From positions 1-64,000 of the forward strand of contig NZ_CP044344.1 of assembly GCF_008761635.1 (NCBI RefSeq): DNA of 64,000 nucleotides, written 5' to 3'. The translations under genes were made by a program, and so were the position numbers. Positions 17,392-25,935 of this stretch are shown here, piece after piece. The DNA is from Nocardioides cynanchi. Its GTDB lineage: Bacteria; Actinomycetota; Actinomycetes; Propionibacteriales; Nocardioidaceae. Position 1 is the stretch's first letter. Each line of letters begins with the position of its first letter. A model generated the notes under the pieces. The model was not told where the DNA came from and searched no databases. It saw nothing but the letters and a program-made list of their open reading frames with translations.

Positions 17392-17904
17392 TCAGCGCAA
17401 GCGCTCGGCCAGCTTCTGCATCGTCGCGAGCCCGCGTGAGGTGACGCCGATGCCGAGCAGCGCCTCCAGCGTGGGCGTGGCGTACGACGTACGCGGCTCG
17501 TCGTTGGTCGACACCGCATGCAGGCGGTCGGCCTGGACCACGGTCACCCGACCGCCCTCGGGCCGCCAGGGGAGTGGCTCGGGAAAGTCGCGATGGTCGT
17601 CGTAGAACGAGATCTCGGCGTTGTCCGCGACCTCGCCCACGTGGTCGACCAGGTCGCGCACCCAGCTCGCGCGGCGTACCGGCGCGATGTCCGACCAGCC
17701 CGCGCTCACGCCGAGCGACGCCCGCGCCAAGTCGACCACGCGGGTCGGCTCCGCGGCCCGGAAGATCACCGTCCCGTTGCTCTGGAACGGCGTCACCTCG
17801 GTGGCGTGCGCGGCGGCGAACGCCTCCAGGAGCTGGTCGCGGGTCGGGCTGCCGCGCTGACCGTGGTTGAGGTTGCGGAAGAACGCGACGTGGCGTCGTG
17901 CCAT
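17392..17904 (-). CDS. DUF1697 family protein
   Basis: A 170-residue protein matching DUF1697: an N-terminal HVAFFRNLNHG strand and loop, the QSNGTVIF segment, and the C-terminal SRGLATMQKLAERLR helix. ATG 17904 is preceded by GGAGGGAGGAG. The family is widespread in actinobacteria and its biochemical role is unknown. It lies just upstream of ku on the same strand, but with 93 bp between them, so co-transcription is possible rather than certain. Confidence 0.8.
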   Translation of the reverse strand: MARRHVAFFRNLNHGQRGSPTRDQLLEAFAAAHATEVTPFQSNGTVIFRAAEPTRVVDLARASLGVSAGWSDIAPVRRASWVRDLVDHVGEVADNAEISFYDDHRDFPEPLPWRPEGGRVTVVQADRLHAVSTNDEPRTSYATPTLEALLGIGVTSRGLATMQKLAERLR

Positions 17905-18007
17905 GTCTCCTCCCTCCTGACGCTCGGACCCTAGCGAACGTGACGTCCGACTCTGGCCCCCCGACCTCCGTCGGACGAGGCTGGAGCTGTCGGAAAGGAA
18001 GGACATC

Positions 18008-18697
18008 ATGAGCACTCATGCGTACCCCGTTCGCGTGGACGCCGCCCTCGACGGGCACCTGAGCAGGTGGCTGTGGCTGGTCAAGTGGATCCTGGCGATC
18101 CCGCACTTCGTCGTCCTGGTCTTCCTCTGGCTGGGCTTCGTCCTGATGAGCTTCTTCGCGTTCGTCGCGATCCTGTTCACCGGCAGCTACCCGCGCAGCA
18201 TCTTCGACTTCAACGTCGGGGTCCTGCGCTGGACCTGGCGGGTGACCTACTACGCCTGCGGCGCACTGGGCACCGACCAGTACCCGCCGTTCAGCCTCGA
18301 GGACAAGCCCGACTACCCGGCCCACCTCGAGGTCGCCTACCCCGAGCACCTCTCCCGTGGACTGGTCCTGGTCAAGTGGTGGCTGCTCGCGATTCCGCAC
18401 TACCTGGTGCTCGGCCTGTTCCTTGGCGGCGGCTGGGCGGCTGCCGACACCACGGGTGCCAGCTCCGCCGGAGGCGGCGGCCTGATCGGCGTGCTGGTGC
18501 TGATCGCCGCGATCGGCCTGCTCTTCACCGGGCGCTACCCGCGTGGCGTCTTCGACCTCGTGCTCGGCCTCAACCGCTGGGTGCTGCGGGTCTGGGCGTA
18601 CGCCGGGCTGATGACCGACGAGTACCCGCCGTTCCGCCTCGACATGGGAGGCACGGACCCGGGCACGGCGGCACTGAGCGCCACCGTCGAGTCGTGA
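18008..18697 (+). CDS. DUF4389 membrane protein (two repeats)
   Basis: A 229-residue membrane protein made of two DUF4389-like units. Each has a LVKWxLAIPHxxVL helix followed by LFTGxYPRxxFDxxxGxxRWxxRV and ending in YPPF. Unit one spans about 15-95 and unit two about 115-215, with a Gly/Ser-rich loop between. Around four to five transmembrane helices are expected. ATG 18008 follows GGAAAGGAAGGA. The function is unknown. Confidence 0.85.
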   Translation: MSTHAYPVRVDAALDGHLSRWLWLVKWILAIPHFVVLVFLWLGFVLMSFFAFVAILFTGSYPRSIFDFNVGVLRWTWRVTYYACGALGTDQYPPFSLEDKPDYPAHLEVAYPEHLSRGLVLVKWWLLAIPHYLVLGLFLGGGWAAADTTGASSAGGGGLIGVLVLIAAIGLLFTGRYPRGVFDLVLGLNRWVLRVWAYAGLMTDEYPPFRLDMGGTDPGTAALSATVES

Positions 18698-18723
18698 GCG
18701 ACTGACCATCCCGGGCCGGGGCG

Positions 18724-19098
18724 TCAGTACCTCTCGGTGAGGTGCTCGCGCCCCGGGGGCGGTTCGTAGGGCTCGGGCCAGATGTCCTCGACGCGCGAGA
18801 TCAGGCCGTCGTCGTCGAAGGAGAAGAAGCTGATGCCGACCATCTGCTCCTCGCCGACGGTGAAGTCGAGCATCGAGGCGGCCCCGGCGTCGTCCGCGAC
18901 GACCCGTCTCAGGGTGAGGTGCCAGTCGCCGGGGTAGGCGTCGAAGAAGCTCAGGAACGCCTCGCGCCCCCGGATCCGCTCGCGGGTCTGCGCCATCTCG
19001 TAGACCATCCCCGGAGCCAGCACCTCGGCGAGGCCCACCCAGTCGCGAGCCTCCGTGGTCTCCCAGAACCGCTTGATCGTGGTCGCGTGGTCGCTCAT
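18724..19098 (-). CDS. SnoaL-like / NTF2-fold protein
   Basis: A 124-residue protein with the SnoaL/NTF2 pattern: an N-terminal helix IKRFWETTEARDWVGLAEVLAPG, the GREAFLSFFDAYPGDW segment, and C-terminal strands with ISFFSFDDDGLISRVEDIW. These folds serve as small hydrolases, isomerases or binding domains; no substrate can be given. ATG 19098 gives the normal family length. It sits between the DUF4389 gene and the ligase gene, on the opposite strand to both. Confidence 0.75.
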   Translation of the reverse strand: MSDHATTIKRFWETTEARDWVGLAEVLAPGMVYEMAQTRERIRGREAFLSFFDAYPGDWHLTLRRVVADDAGAASMLDFTVGEEQMVGISFFSFDDDGLISRVEDIWPEPYEPPPGREHLTERY

Positions 19099-19183
19099 GG
19101 GACCAGTCCAGCACCCGCCACCGACACCGCGACCCTCCGACGGTCGAGCGGAGCCGGGACCACCTCGCTGCGAAGATGGCTCC

Positions 19184-20101
19184 ATGCGTCCGATGCTGGC
19201 CACCCGGGGCACCCACGTGCCGACCGGCGCCGACTGGCAGCACGAGGTGAAGTGGGACGGCATGCGGGTCCTGGTCGACGTACGACGTGGCGCGGCCCGG
19301 CTGGCCAGCCGCAACGAGAACGACGCGACCGTGGCCTTCCCGGAGCTCGCGGCGCTGCCGGCCGACGACGCCCTGCTCGACGGGGAGGTGGTGGCGTTCG
19401 CCGACGGCGCCCCCAGCTTCGCGGCCCTCGCGGAGCGGATGCACGTGAGCCGGGCCGACCGCGCTCAGCGCCTCGCCGAGCGGATCCCGGTCACGCTGCT
19501 GGTCTTCGACCTCCTCCGCCTCGACGGCCGCGACCTGATGGACGAGCCGCTCGCGGTCCGTCGCGAGGCGCTGGCGGGGCTGGACCTCAACGACGACCGT
19601 TGGCAGACCCCGCCGGCGTACGACGACGGGCCGATGCTGTTCGACGCCACCCTCCAGCAGGGTCTCGAGGGCATCGTCAGCAAGCGGGTCACCAGCCGCT
19701 ACCGGCCCGGTCAGCGCAGCAAGGACTGGCTGAAGTTCGCCCATCGCCGGCGCGACTCCTACGTCGTGGGCGGCTGGCGTCGTGAGACCGACTCGCTCGA
19801 CCGTCTCGGCGCGGTGCTGGTGGGGGAGCCCACGTCGGCCGGGCTGCTCTACCGCGGCCGGGTCGGGAGCGGCATCGCCGGCAGGAAGGCCGCGCTGCTC
19901 CGCGAGGTGCTGGGCGGGCTGGGCCGTGAGACGAAGCCGTTCGTCGACGACGTGCCCCGACCCGACTCGCTGGGTACGACGTGGGTGGAGCCGGTGCTCG
20001 TCGTCGAGATCGAGTCGCTCGGGCCGTCCGCGCAGGGTCGGCTCCGCCAGCCGTCGTACGTCGGCACCCGCCCCGACCTGACCCCGGAGGACCTGTCGTG
20101 A
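19184..20101 (+). CDS. ATP-dependent DNA ligase (stand-alone LigD-type ligase domain)
   Basis: A 305-residue ATP-dependent DNA ligase corresponding to the ligase part of LigD. Motif I is EVKWDGMR with adenylated lysine K23; motif III is VFDLLRLDG; motif IV is EGIVSKR; motif V is DWLKFAH. A C-terminal OB-fold region follows. It joins DNA nicks and ends in Ku-dependent repair. The stop overlaps the L,D-transpeptidase start (GTGA at 20098). No 3'-phosphoesterase domain is attached, so the LigD functions are split over separate genes here. Confidence 0.9.
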   Translation: MRPMLATRGTHVPTGADWQHEVKWDGMRVLVDVRRGAARLASRNENDATVAFPELAALPADDALLDGEVVAFADGAPSFAALAERMHVSRADRAQRLAERIPVTLLVFDLLRLDGRDLMDEPLAVRREALAGLDLNDDRWQTPPAYDDGPMLFDATLQQGLEGIVSKRVTSRYRPGQRSKDWLKFAHRRRDSYVVGGWRRETDSLDRLGAVLVGEPTSAGLLYRGRVGSGIAGRKAALLREVLGGLGRETKPFVDDVPRPDSLGTTWVEPVLVVEIESLGPSAQGRLRQPSYVGTRPDLTPEDLS

Positions 20102-20793
20102 GGAAGACCGTCGTCACCGCGGCGCTGGTCGCTGCCGCCGTGACCGCGCCCGCCGCGCCGTCCGCCGCGGCCGACCGGGTGAGCCTGGGCGGTGTCCGGG
20201 TCGTGCTGGGGACGCACACGCGCCAAGTGGTCACGGTCGACCGCACCCGCGGCTACCACGCCCGGGTGGGCTACTGGGTCCTGCGCCACGACGCCTGGAC
20301 CCGGGTGTACGACGTCCGCGACGGCCGGATCGGGTACGGCGGCCTGGTCGGTGCCACCACGCGGGTGCAGGGCACCGGCACCACCCCGCTCGGGACGGTC
20401 CGGCTGATCTCGGCGTTCGGCCGCCATCCGCGCCCTGCGGGCTGGGACCTGCCCTACCGCCGGATCCAGCGCGGCGACTACTGGGTCGAGGACAACCGGT
20501 CGCCGTTCTACAACCGCTACCGCACCAGGGCGCAGGGCGGCTTCCGCTGGTGGATCCCGGCCGGCGACACCAACTCCTCCGAACGGCTCACCGACTTCCC
20601 CCAGCAGTACGAGTACTCCGTGGTGACGTCGTACAACCACGACCAGGTCCGCCACCGCGGCGCCGGGATCTTCCTGCACGTCAACGGACCGGGCGCGACG
20701 GCCGGCTGCGTGAGCGCTCCGCGGAGGTTCCTGCGCCGCCTGATGTGGCGCCTCGACCCGGCCGAGCACCCCGTGATGGCGGTCGGACGATGA
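20098..20793 (+). CDS. Secreted L,D-transpeptidase-like (YkuD-fold) protein
   Basis: A 231-residue exported protein with a signal peptide ending near SAAA (about residue 24). The C-terminal half has the YkuD pattern: YDVRDGRIGYGG, a TTPLG motif near residue 100, and FLHVNGPGATAGCVSAP, in which His and Cys fit the catalytic pair of L,D-transpeptidases. The canonical SHGC is TAGC here. Such enzymes make 3-3 peptidoglycan cross-links or attach proteins to the wall. It lies between two DNA-repair genes, overlapping the ligase by 4 bp and the polymerase by 4 bp. That is an unexpected operon partner. Confidence 0.75.
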   Translation: MRKTVVTAALVAAAVTAPAAPSAAADRVSLGGVRVVLGTHTRQVVTVDRTRGYHARVGYWVLRHDAWTRVYDVRDGRIGYGGLVGATTRVQGTGTTPLGTVRLISAFGRHPRPAGWDLPYRRIQRGDYWVEDNRSPFYNRYRTRAQGGFRWWIPAGDTNSSERLTDFPQQYEYSVVTSYNHDQVRHRGAGIFLHVNGPGATAGCVSAPRRFLRRLMWRLDPAEHPVMAVGR

Positions 20794-21698
20794 CGCCGCA
20801 GGGGGAGGAGCTCCGGGTCGAGGTCGACGGCCGCACCCTGAAGATCTCCAACCTCGACAAGGTGCTCTACCCGCGCACCGGCACCACCAAGGGCGAGGTG
20901 CTCAACTACTACGCACAGATCGCTCCGGTGCTGCTGCCGCTGCTGAAGGACCGCCCGGTGACCCGGGTGCGCTGGCCGCACGGGGTCGAGCAGGCCCGCT
21001 TCTTCGAGAAGAACGCGCCGGCCGGCACCCCCGCCTGGGTGCGCACCGCGGACGTGCCGACCACCGGGTCCCGTGGCGACAGCCGGCACGGCGACCGGCT
21101 GGTCTTCCCGATCATCGACGACCTCGCGACCCTGACCTGGGCGGCCAACCTGGCCGCGCTGGAGCTCCACGTGCACCAGTGGACGGTGACCAAGCAGGGC
21201 AAGCCGCGCGGCGCGGACCGGCTGGTGATCGACCTCGACCCGGGGGAGGGCGCCGGGCTGCACGAGTGCTGCCGGGTCGCCCTGCTGGTCCGCGAGAGGC
21301 TGGCCGAGCGCAAGCTCGACGCGCGGCCGGTCACCAGCGGCAGCAAGGGGATGCACCTCTACGCCCACCTGCCGCGGCGCCGGGACTCCGACGACGTCAG
21401 CGCGATGGCCAAGGAGCTGGCCGAGGAGCTCCAGGCGGCCCATCCGAAGCTGGTCACCGCGACCATGACCAAGGCCAAGCGGACCGGCAAGATCTTCCTC
21501 GACTGGTCGCAGAACGCCGGCTCCAAGACCACCCTCTCGCCGTACTCCCTGCGCGGGCTCGAGCGCCCCACCGTGGCCACGCCGGTGAGCTGGGACGAGG
21601 TCGAGGTGGGCGCCGAGGACCCGCTCGGCCTCGAGCAGTTCCGGTACGACGAGGTGCTGGCCCGGGTGAGCGAGCTCGGCGACCTCTTCACGGCCTGA
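20790..21698 (+). CDS. LigD-type polymerase (PolDom, primase-polymerase family)
   Basis: A 302-residue stand-alone polymerase domain of LigD (archaeo-eukaryotic primase superfamily), which fills gaps and adds nucleotides or ribonucleotides at breaks. Catalytic acidic residues are in DLDPGEG (near residue 148) and IFLDWSQN (near 238), and the nucleotide-binding motif SGSKGMHLY is near 182-190. The N-terminal ISNLDKVLYPRTGTTKGE is typical of the family. ATG 20790 overlaps the stop of the transpeptidase gene. With Ku (16417) and the ligase (19184) it makes a two-step end-joining set without a visible 3'-phosphoesterase. Confidence 0.92.
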   Translation: MTPQGEELRVEVDGRTLKISNLDKVLYPRTGTTKGEVLNYYAQIAPVLLPLLKDRPVTRVRWPHGVEQARFFEKNAPAGTPAWVRTADVPTTGSRGDSRHGDRLVFPIIDDLATLTWAANLAALELHVHQWTVTKQGKPRGADRLVIDLDPGEGAGLHECCRVALLVRERLAERKLDARPVTSGSKGMHLYAHLPRRRDSDDVSAMAKELAEELQAAHPKLVTATMTKAKRTGKIFLDWSQNAGSKTTLSPYSLRGLERPTVATPVSWDEVEVGAEDPLGLEQFRYDEVLARVSELGDLFTA

Positions 21699-21794
21699 CC
21701 GGATCGCTGCTCGACCCGACCCATCCGATGTGACGAGGGCGTCGAACTCCCACCGGTGTCGGCAATCGGGCTGCACCGGAAGGGAGCTCCACAC

Positions 21795-22481
21795 ATGAGG
21801 TTCATCGGTTCAGGCCGTACCCGGATCGTCGCGCTCTTCGCGGCCATCCTCCTGGCCACCGGGATCGGCGTCGCCGTTGCGGCGAACACGTCGTCCAAGA
21901 CCGCCAGCAACGCCATGAGCGCGGGGCGTGGCATCGACGAGTTCGGTCTGACGAAGGCCTTCTTCAAGGGCCACAAGACCGAGTTCACGTACACCAAGGG
22001 CTTCTTCTGCGACCGCCACATCGCCTCGGCGGCGAGCAGCAAGTGCGAGGCCGGCACGAAGTGGAAGCACGCACCGTCCAAGCAGCACGACCCGCTGTAC
22101 ATCACCGTTCCGCTGGGCTTCACCGTGCCGGCCATGAACATGGAGTGCCCCAGCGGCCTCGTCTGCGTCGACCACCCCGGCACGATCGACCTGTCCCGGC
22201 TCGAGCCGGCCCTCAAGCCGCTCTACCCGACGTTGACCGACGCGCAGCTCACCGCCGCGCTGAAGAACTTCGCCACCCCGGGACACCAGCACTACATCAC
22301 CGACCGCAACCACGGTAAGCCGGAGTGGTGGGACGTCCGGGTCGTCGGCGTGACCGACAAGTCGGTCTACCGCCAGCTCAACCAGCACAAGTCGGCCGCC
22401 TACCTGCTCAAGCAGGTCAAGGCCGGGAAGACGACGGGCGTCATTCCGACCAACCTGTTCCTCTTCTTCGGCGTCAAGTGA
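21795..22481 (+). CDS. Secreted protein of unknown function
   Basis: A 228-residue exported protein with a signal peptide or N-terminal anchor (residues 8-30, IVALFAAILLATGIGVAVAA). The mature part has four cysteines (in FFCDRH, SKCEAG, NMECPS and LVCVDH) that could form two disulfides, many His and Lys residues, and a conserved-looking GHQHYITDRNHGKPEWWDVRVVGV core. I do not recognise the family. ATG 21795 has GGAAGGGAG upstream. A strong terminator follows at 22513, so it is probably a single-gene unit. Confidence 0.7.
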   Translation: MRFIGSGRTRIVALFAAILLATGIGVAVAANTSSKTASNAMSAGRGIDEFGLTKAFFKGHKTEFTYTKGFFCDRHIASAASSKCEAGTKWKHAPSKQHDPLYITVPLGFTVPAMNMECPSGLVCVDHPGTIDLSRLEPALKPLYPTLTDAQLTAALKNFATPGHQHYITDRNHGKPEWWDVRVVGVTDKSVYRQLNQHKSAAYLLKQVKAGKTTGVIPTNLFLFFGVK

Positions 22482-22512
22482 CGTTCGAGCTGCACTGAAC
22501 CACCCGTCACGG

Positions 22513-22541
22513 GACCCCGCCTCGCTCGACGAGGCGGGGTC
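22513..22541 (+). terminator. Strong stem-loop terminator
   Basis: A 12-bp perfect stem (left arm 22513-22524, right arm 22530-22541) encloses a 5-nt loop, 31 bp after the stop of the secreted-protein gene. There is no long T tract, as is common for actinobacterial terminators. Confidence 0.8.
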
Positions 22542-22887
22542 TCGTGCGTCAGGTGGGACGCCTGAGGCCCGGGCGACCACCCGTGTGGGTGGACCCGGGG
22601 TCGCCGTACACCTTCGTTACCATCCCGTGCCCTGTCGGTGGCGCGGTCGTTGCCTTCGGCTACGTACGGTGGCCGTGCCCGATGCCCGGCGAGCTCCAAC
22701 TTGCGTGGCGTCGGTGGCTGTCGACCTGACTGGGGGGTGGGGTCGGCCAAGCCTGTGGACCGCCCGCAGTCCCCGCTGCGGGCGGACCACGCCCCCACGA
22801 CGAGGGAGGCCTCCTGCTCCGTTCCGACCATGCGACTCTGGCCGAACGGTCGACAGGTTCGGGCCGCCTGACGCTTATGCTCCGCCC
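22542..22887. other. 346-bp intergenic region with a GC-rich hairpin
   Basis: No convincing gene is seen. A 10-bp perfect stem (22760-22769 with 22776-22785, loop 22770-22775) extends further with one mismatch and lies about 100 bp before the response-regulator start. It could terminate upstream transcription or shape the response-regulator leader. Short open frames here lack start signals and normal codon use. Confidence 0.5.
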
Positions 22888-23574
22888 ATGACGCACCGTG
22901 TGCTCGTCGTGGAGGACGAGCAGGAGATCGCCTCTCCGCTGGTGCACACTCTCGAGCGGGAGGGCTACCTCGTCGACCAGGTGACCACCGGTCAGGAGGC
23001 GCTGGCGGCGGCCGGCGACCACGACATCGTGATCCTCGACCTCGGGCTCCCCGACATGGACGGTCTCGACGTGTGCCGCGCGCTGCGCGACAACGGGTAC
23101 GACGGTGCCGTCCTGATCGTGACCGGCCGCTCGCTCGAGCTGGACCGCGTGGTCGGTCTCGACTCCGGCGCCGACGACTACCTGGCCAAGCCGTTCGGGC
23201 TCGCCGAGCTCCTGGCGCGGCTGCGCGCCATCCTGCGCCGGACCACCGTGCGCGCCGTTCCAGCGGCCGCTGCCGAACCGCCCGGGCACAGCCTGCGGGT
23301 CGACGTGGAGGCCCATCGGGTCTACGTCGGTGCGGCCGAGGTGCCGCTGACCGGCAAGGAGTTCGACGTGCTCAGCGTGCTCGTCGCCCACCGCGACAAG
23401 GTGGTCTCGCGGGCCCAGCTGATGGCCGACGTGTGGGCGGAGAACTGGTACGGCTCCACCAAGACCCTCGACGTCACCATCGGCCGACTGCGCCACAAGC
23501 TCGAGGACGCCGGCATGAGTGAGCGGGTCGTCACCGTGCGCGGCGTCGGCTTCCGGCTCGAGACCGCTCCCTAG
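22888..23574 (+). CDS. OmpR/PhoB-family response regulator (orphan)
   Basis: A 228-residue two-component response regulator. The receiver domain (1-115) has the acidic pair E9/D10, phospho-acceptor D51 in VILDLGLPDMDG, a threonine in IVTGRS and the switch lysine in DYLAKPFG. The C-terminal winged helix (about 128-226) includes PLTGKEFDVLSVL and the SxKTLDVTIGRLRHKLED recognition-helix region. No histidine kinase gene lies next to it, so its sensor is encoded elsewhere. ATG 22888 fits the family length; longer in-frame starts are unsupported. Confidence 0.92.
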   Translation: MTHRVLVVEDEQEIASPLVHTLEREGYLVDQVTTGQEALAAAGDHDIVILDLGLPDMDGLDVCRALRDNGYDGAVLIVTGRSLELDRVVGLDSGADDYLAKPFGLAELLARLRAILRRTTVRAVPAAAAEPPGHSLRVDVEAHRVYVGAAEVPLTGKEFDVLSVLVAHRDKVVSRAQLMADVWAENWYGSTKTLDVTIGRLRHKLEDAGMSERVVTVRGVGFRLETAP

Positions 23575-23592
23575 CCTCGCCCAGCGGGTCGC

Positions 23593-23690
23593 GTCTCGGT
23601 GGTCGGGCGGGCCAGGTCTCGGTGGTCGAGCGGGCCAGGTCTCGGTGGTCGGGCGGGCCAGGTCTCGGTGGTCGAGCGGAGTCGAGACCA
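23593..23690. repeat. Tandem 23-bp repeats ending in a Nocardioides-type palindrome
   Basis: Three back-to-back 23-bp units start at 23593, 23616 and 23639, each beginning GTCTCGGTGGTCG. A terminal unit at 23662-23690 carries GGTCGAGCGGAGTCGAGACC. The tandem units differ mainly at one position (GGG or GAG). The array ends 2 bp before the stop codon of the convergent gene. The same terminal motif recurs at 53514-53613 and, in a related form, at 51596-51637. Confidence 0.85.
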
Positions 23691-23691
23691 C

Positions 23692-24771
23692 TCACCAGTC
23701 GCCGAGCACCTCGGCTCCGACCTCGGCGGCGCTGCGCCCCGTCGTGTCGTACGACGCGTCCCACGGCGCAGTGCCGGTGTCGCGCTGCTCGGCCCAGCCC
23801 CGCCGCGCCACGGCGGCCAGCTGCTCTTCGGAGGCGCCGACCAGGGTGTCGCCGGCCAGCTCGGGAGCCTCGCCGCGACCGCGCGCCGCCACCCGCTCGC
23901 CGTACGACGCCTCGGATGTGGTCAGGCCCACGACTCGCAGCGGGGTCGGGGCGAGCATCCGCTCGAGCTGCACGCGCTCGGCTGCGGAGCGGAGCGGCCC
24001 GGTCACGACCAGTCGCTGCGCCCCGCCCGCCCGGAAGCAGCGCCAGGCGGTCGCGGCGTTGGCGATCCGCACGTCGGCGTCGATGCCGCGGCTGAAGCCG
24101 AGCTGCTCGAGGTCGAGGTAGGCCGCGGTGGTCTCGTCGCGGAGGGCCAGGAAGATCCCGAAGCCGACGGTGGACTTGCCGACCGCAGTGGGGCCGGTGA
24201 CCCACAGTGCCCGCGTCACTTGGTCGGGGAGGGTCGGCGGGTCGTCGGGCTCGCCGGTCCCGTCGGCAGGGGCGGCCTCGGAGAGCGCCGACCGGACGGC
24301 GGCCGCCACCTCGGGCACGGCCGCAGAGCCGGTGTCGACGACCCGGTCCAGCAGCCCTGCGGCAGCGAGGTCGTGCGCCTCCTCGAGCGCGTCGGCCACC
24401 CACTCGGCGTCGACCCCACGTGCCTCCAGCCGCCGGGTCAGCTCGGCGTCGTCGACCGTCAGCCGGCACATCACGAGGTCGTACGGCGCCATCCGGTCGG
24501 CGTACCAGCCGATCAGGTCGGGGTCGAGGACGCCCGAGACGACGAGGCGCTCGCAGCCGGCGGCGGCGTAGCTGCCGGCGATCCCGGCCAGGACTCGCCC
24601 CTTGAGGCGGTCGCGCCACGGGTCGTCGTCGAGCGCGGGGTAGCACATGCCCAGTTGGTCGATGTCGACGTAGGCGCAGGCCGCGCCGTCGTCGCCGAGG
24701 CCCTGGAACAGCCGCCACGAGGTGACCGACTTCCCGACCCCGGATGCTCCGTAGACCCACCACACCTGCAC
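23692..24771 (-). CDS. Protein with two P-loop kinase-like domains
   Basis: A 359-residue protein with two Walker A motifs: GASGVGKS at residues 8-15 and GPTAVGKST near 192-200. Each is followed by a matching DIDQLG or DLEQLG acidic motif and a further VVSGVL/VVTGPL strand. The two halves align as an internal duplication of a small nucleotide/sulfate-kinase-like domain. Function is unknown. Both halves keep the lysine of the P-loop, so both could bind nucleotide. The start is GTG 24771, with no clear ribosome-binding site and almost no room before the P-loop. Confidence 0.7.
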   Translation of the reverse strand: MQVWWVYGASGVGKSVTSWRLFQGLGDDGAACAYVDIDQLGMCYPALDDDPWRDRLKGRVLAGIAGSYAAAGCERLVVSGVLDPDLIGWYADRMAPYDLVMCRLTVDDAELTRRLEARGVDAEWVADALEEAHDLAAAGLLDRVVDTGSAAVPEVAAAVRSALSEAAPADGTGEPDDPPTLPDQVTRALWVTGPTAVGKSTVGFGIFLALRDETTAAYLDLEQLGFSRGIDADVRIANAATAWRCFRAGGAQRLVVTGPLRSAAERVQLERMLAPTPLRVVGLTTSEASYGERVAARGRGEAPELAGDTLVGASEEQLAAVARRGWAEQRDTGTAPWDASYDTTGRSAAEVGAEVLGDW

Positions 24772-24813
24772 CCGGCGGATGCTGTCACGCGGGGTGAGCT
24801 CGCCGCACCGGCT

Positions 24814-25410
24814 TCAGGGCGTGCCGACGAGGGCGTCGACCGCCGTACGCGCGTACGAGCGCATCGCCGCGTCGACGGCTCGACGGTCGCCGGTGAGCAG
24901 CAGGTCGTGCAGCAGGCCGCGGGCGACGGCGAGGTCGAGCCGCGCCTGGAGCCGGGCTGCGCGCTTCGGTACGCCGCGCACGCCCCACATCTCGACCAGC
25001 GCGTCGAGCCAGGTCGTGACCAGGCGCTCGCGCAGGTCCACGGCATGGGGGAGGCCGAGCATGGCGTGGCTGGACAGCTCGAAGAAGAGCGGCCCGTAGA
25101 CCAGCGCCTCGTCGGTGACCAGGTGCCAGAAGCGCATGCCGGCCTCGAACGGGTCGGGGTCGTCCCGCGCCTCCTCGACCATCCTGGCCAGGGTGTCGCG
25201 CGCCCCCTGCTCCACGACGTCGACGACGGCCGCGAGCAGTCCCTCCCGTGAGCCGAAGTGGTAGATCAGCATCCGGTGGCTGGTGCCGATCGCCTCGGCC
25301 AACGCCCGCAGGCTGGTGTCGCCGACCCCGTGCTCGGCGAAGTGCCCGATCGCGCGCCCCAGCAGGGCGTCGCGTCCTGTCGACCGAGGTCCCGAGAGTG
25401 AGTCGGTCAC
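24814..25410 (-). CDS. TetR-family transcriptional regulator
   Basis: A 198-residue TetR regulator. The helix-turn-helix is at about residues 22-60 (AIGHFAEHGVGDTSLRALAEAIGTSHRMLIYHFGS), with a ligand-binding helical domain after it. GTG 25410 overlaps the stop of the SRPBCC gene (GTGA), so the two form one operon, read from the promoter/operator at 25852-25889. Autoregulation through that operator is likely. The ligand is unknown. Confidence 0.88.
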   Translation of the reverse strand: MTDSLSGPRSTGRDALLGRAIGHFAEHGVGDTSLRALAEAIGTSHRMLIYHFGSREGLLAAVVDVVEQGARDTLARMVEEARDDPDPFEAGMRFWHLVTDEALVYGPLFFELSSHAMLGLPHAVDLRERLVTTWLDALVEMWGVRGVPKRAARLQARLDLAVARGLLHDLLLTGDRRAVDAAMRSYARTAVDALVGTP

Positions 25411-25835
25411 GCGTTGACGGACTCGGCCGCTGCCTTGAGGGCCGCGCTCTCCAGGTCGACGTACCGGCGGATCAGCCGGCCGTAGAGCAGCGTGATCAGC
25501 CACGCCATCGGCCCCGTGTGCTCAAAGGTCAGCGTGAGCCGCGCCCGTCCGTCGGGCTCCGCGGTCGCGGAGTGCCGCCCGACCAGGTGTACGCCGGGCT
25601 GCCGCGAGATCCAGACGAAGCTCTCGCCCGGCACCAGCTCGGTCACCTCCCAGACGCCGGCGGCCAGGTTGTCCTGCTTGACCTTCGCCCGACTCCCGAC
25701 CGTCAGCGGGCCCTCGTCCAGGCGTTCGACGGACTGGTAGACCGCGATCCGCTCGGGCCAGCCCTCGACGTCGCTGAGCACCTCCCAGACCCGCTCCGGT
25801 GCGGCCTCGACGACGGTCGTCTTCGTGTACTCCAT
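25407..25835 (-). CDS. SRPBCC (polyketide cyclase/START-like) protein
   Basis: A 142-residue SRPBCC-fold protein. The N-terminus EYTKTTVVEAAPERVWEVLSD and the VGSRAKVKQ...VWEVTELVPGESFVW strands are characteristic. These domains hold hydrophobic ligands in a deep cavity. ATG 25835 follows GAGGAGGGAAC. It is the first gene of a two-gene unit with the TetR regulator downstream, suggesting that the regulator senses a lipid or small aromatic compound bound by this protein; that link is inference. Confidence 0.8.
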   Translation of the reverse strand: MEYTKTTVVEAAPERVWEVLSDVEGWPERIAVYQSVERLDEGPLTVGSRAKVKQDNLAAGVWEVTELVPGESFVWISRQPGVHLVGRHSATAEPDGRARLTLTFEHTGPMAWLITLLYGRLIRRYVDLESAALKAAAESVNA

Positions 25836-25851
25836 GTTCCCTCCTCGCATG

Positions 25852-25889
25852 TGTACCGAATGGTACAACAACCGAGGCAGCGCGATCAA
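25852..25889 (-). promoter_or_regulatory. Promoter and TetR-type operator of the SRPBCC-TetR operon
   Basis: A palindrome TGTACC-GAAT-GGTACA spans 25852-25867. Read on the minus strand it overlaps a promoter with -35 TTGATC (25889-25884), an 18-bp spacer and -10 TACCAT (25865-25860). The operator covers the -10 element, which fits repression by the TetR encoded downstream. Confidence 0.65.
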
Positions 25890-25935
25890 CGGCCGTGACG
25901 AGTCGGGTCGGGACGTGCGCGAGCGGTGCTACTGG

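Noticed and set aside
23593..23690. Tandem repeats as a possible CRISPR array
   Set aside because: Units are contiguous without unique spacers and there are no cas genes.
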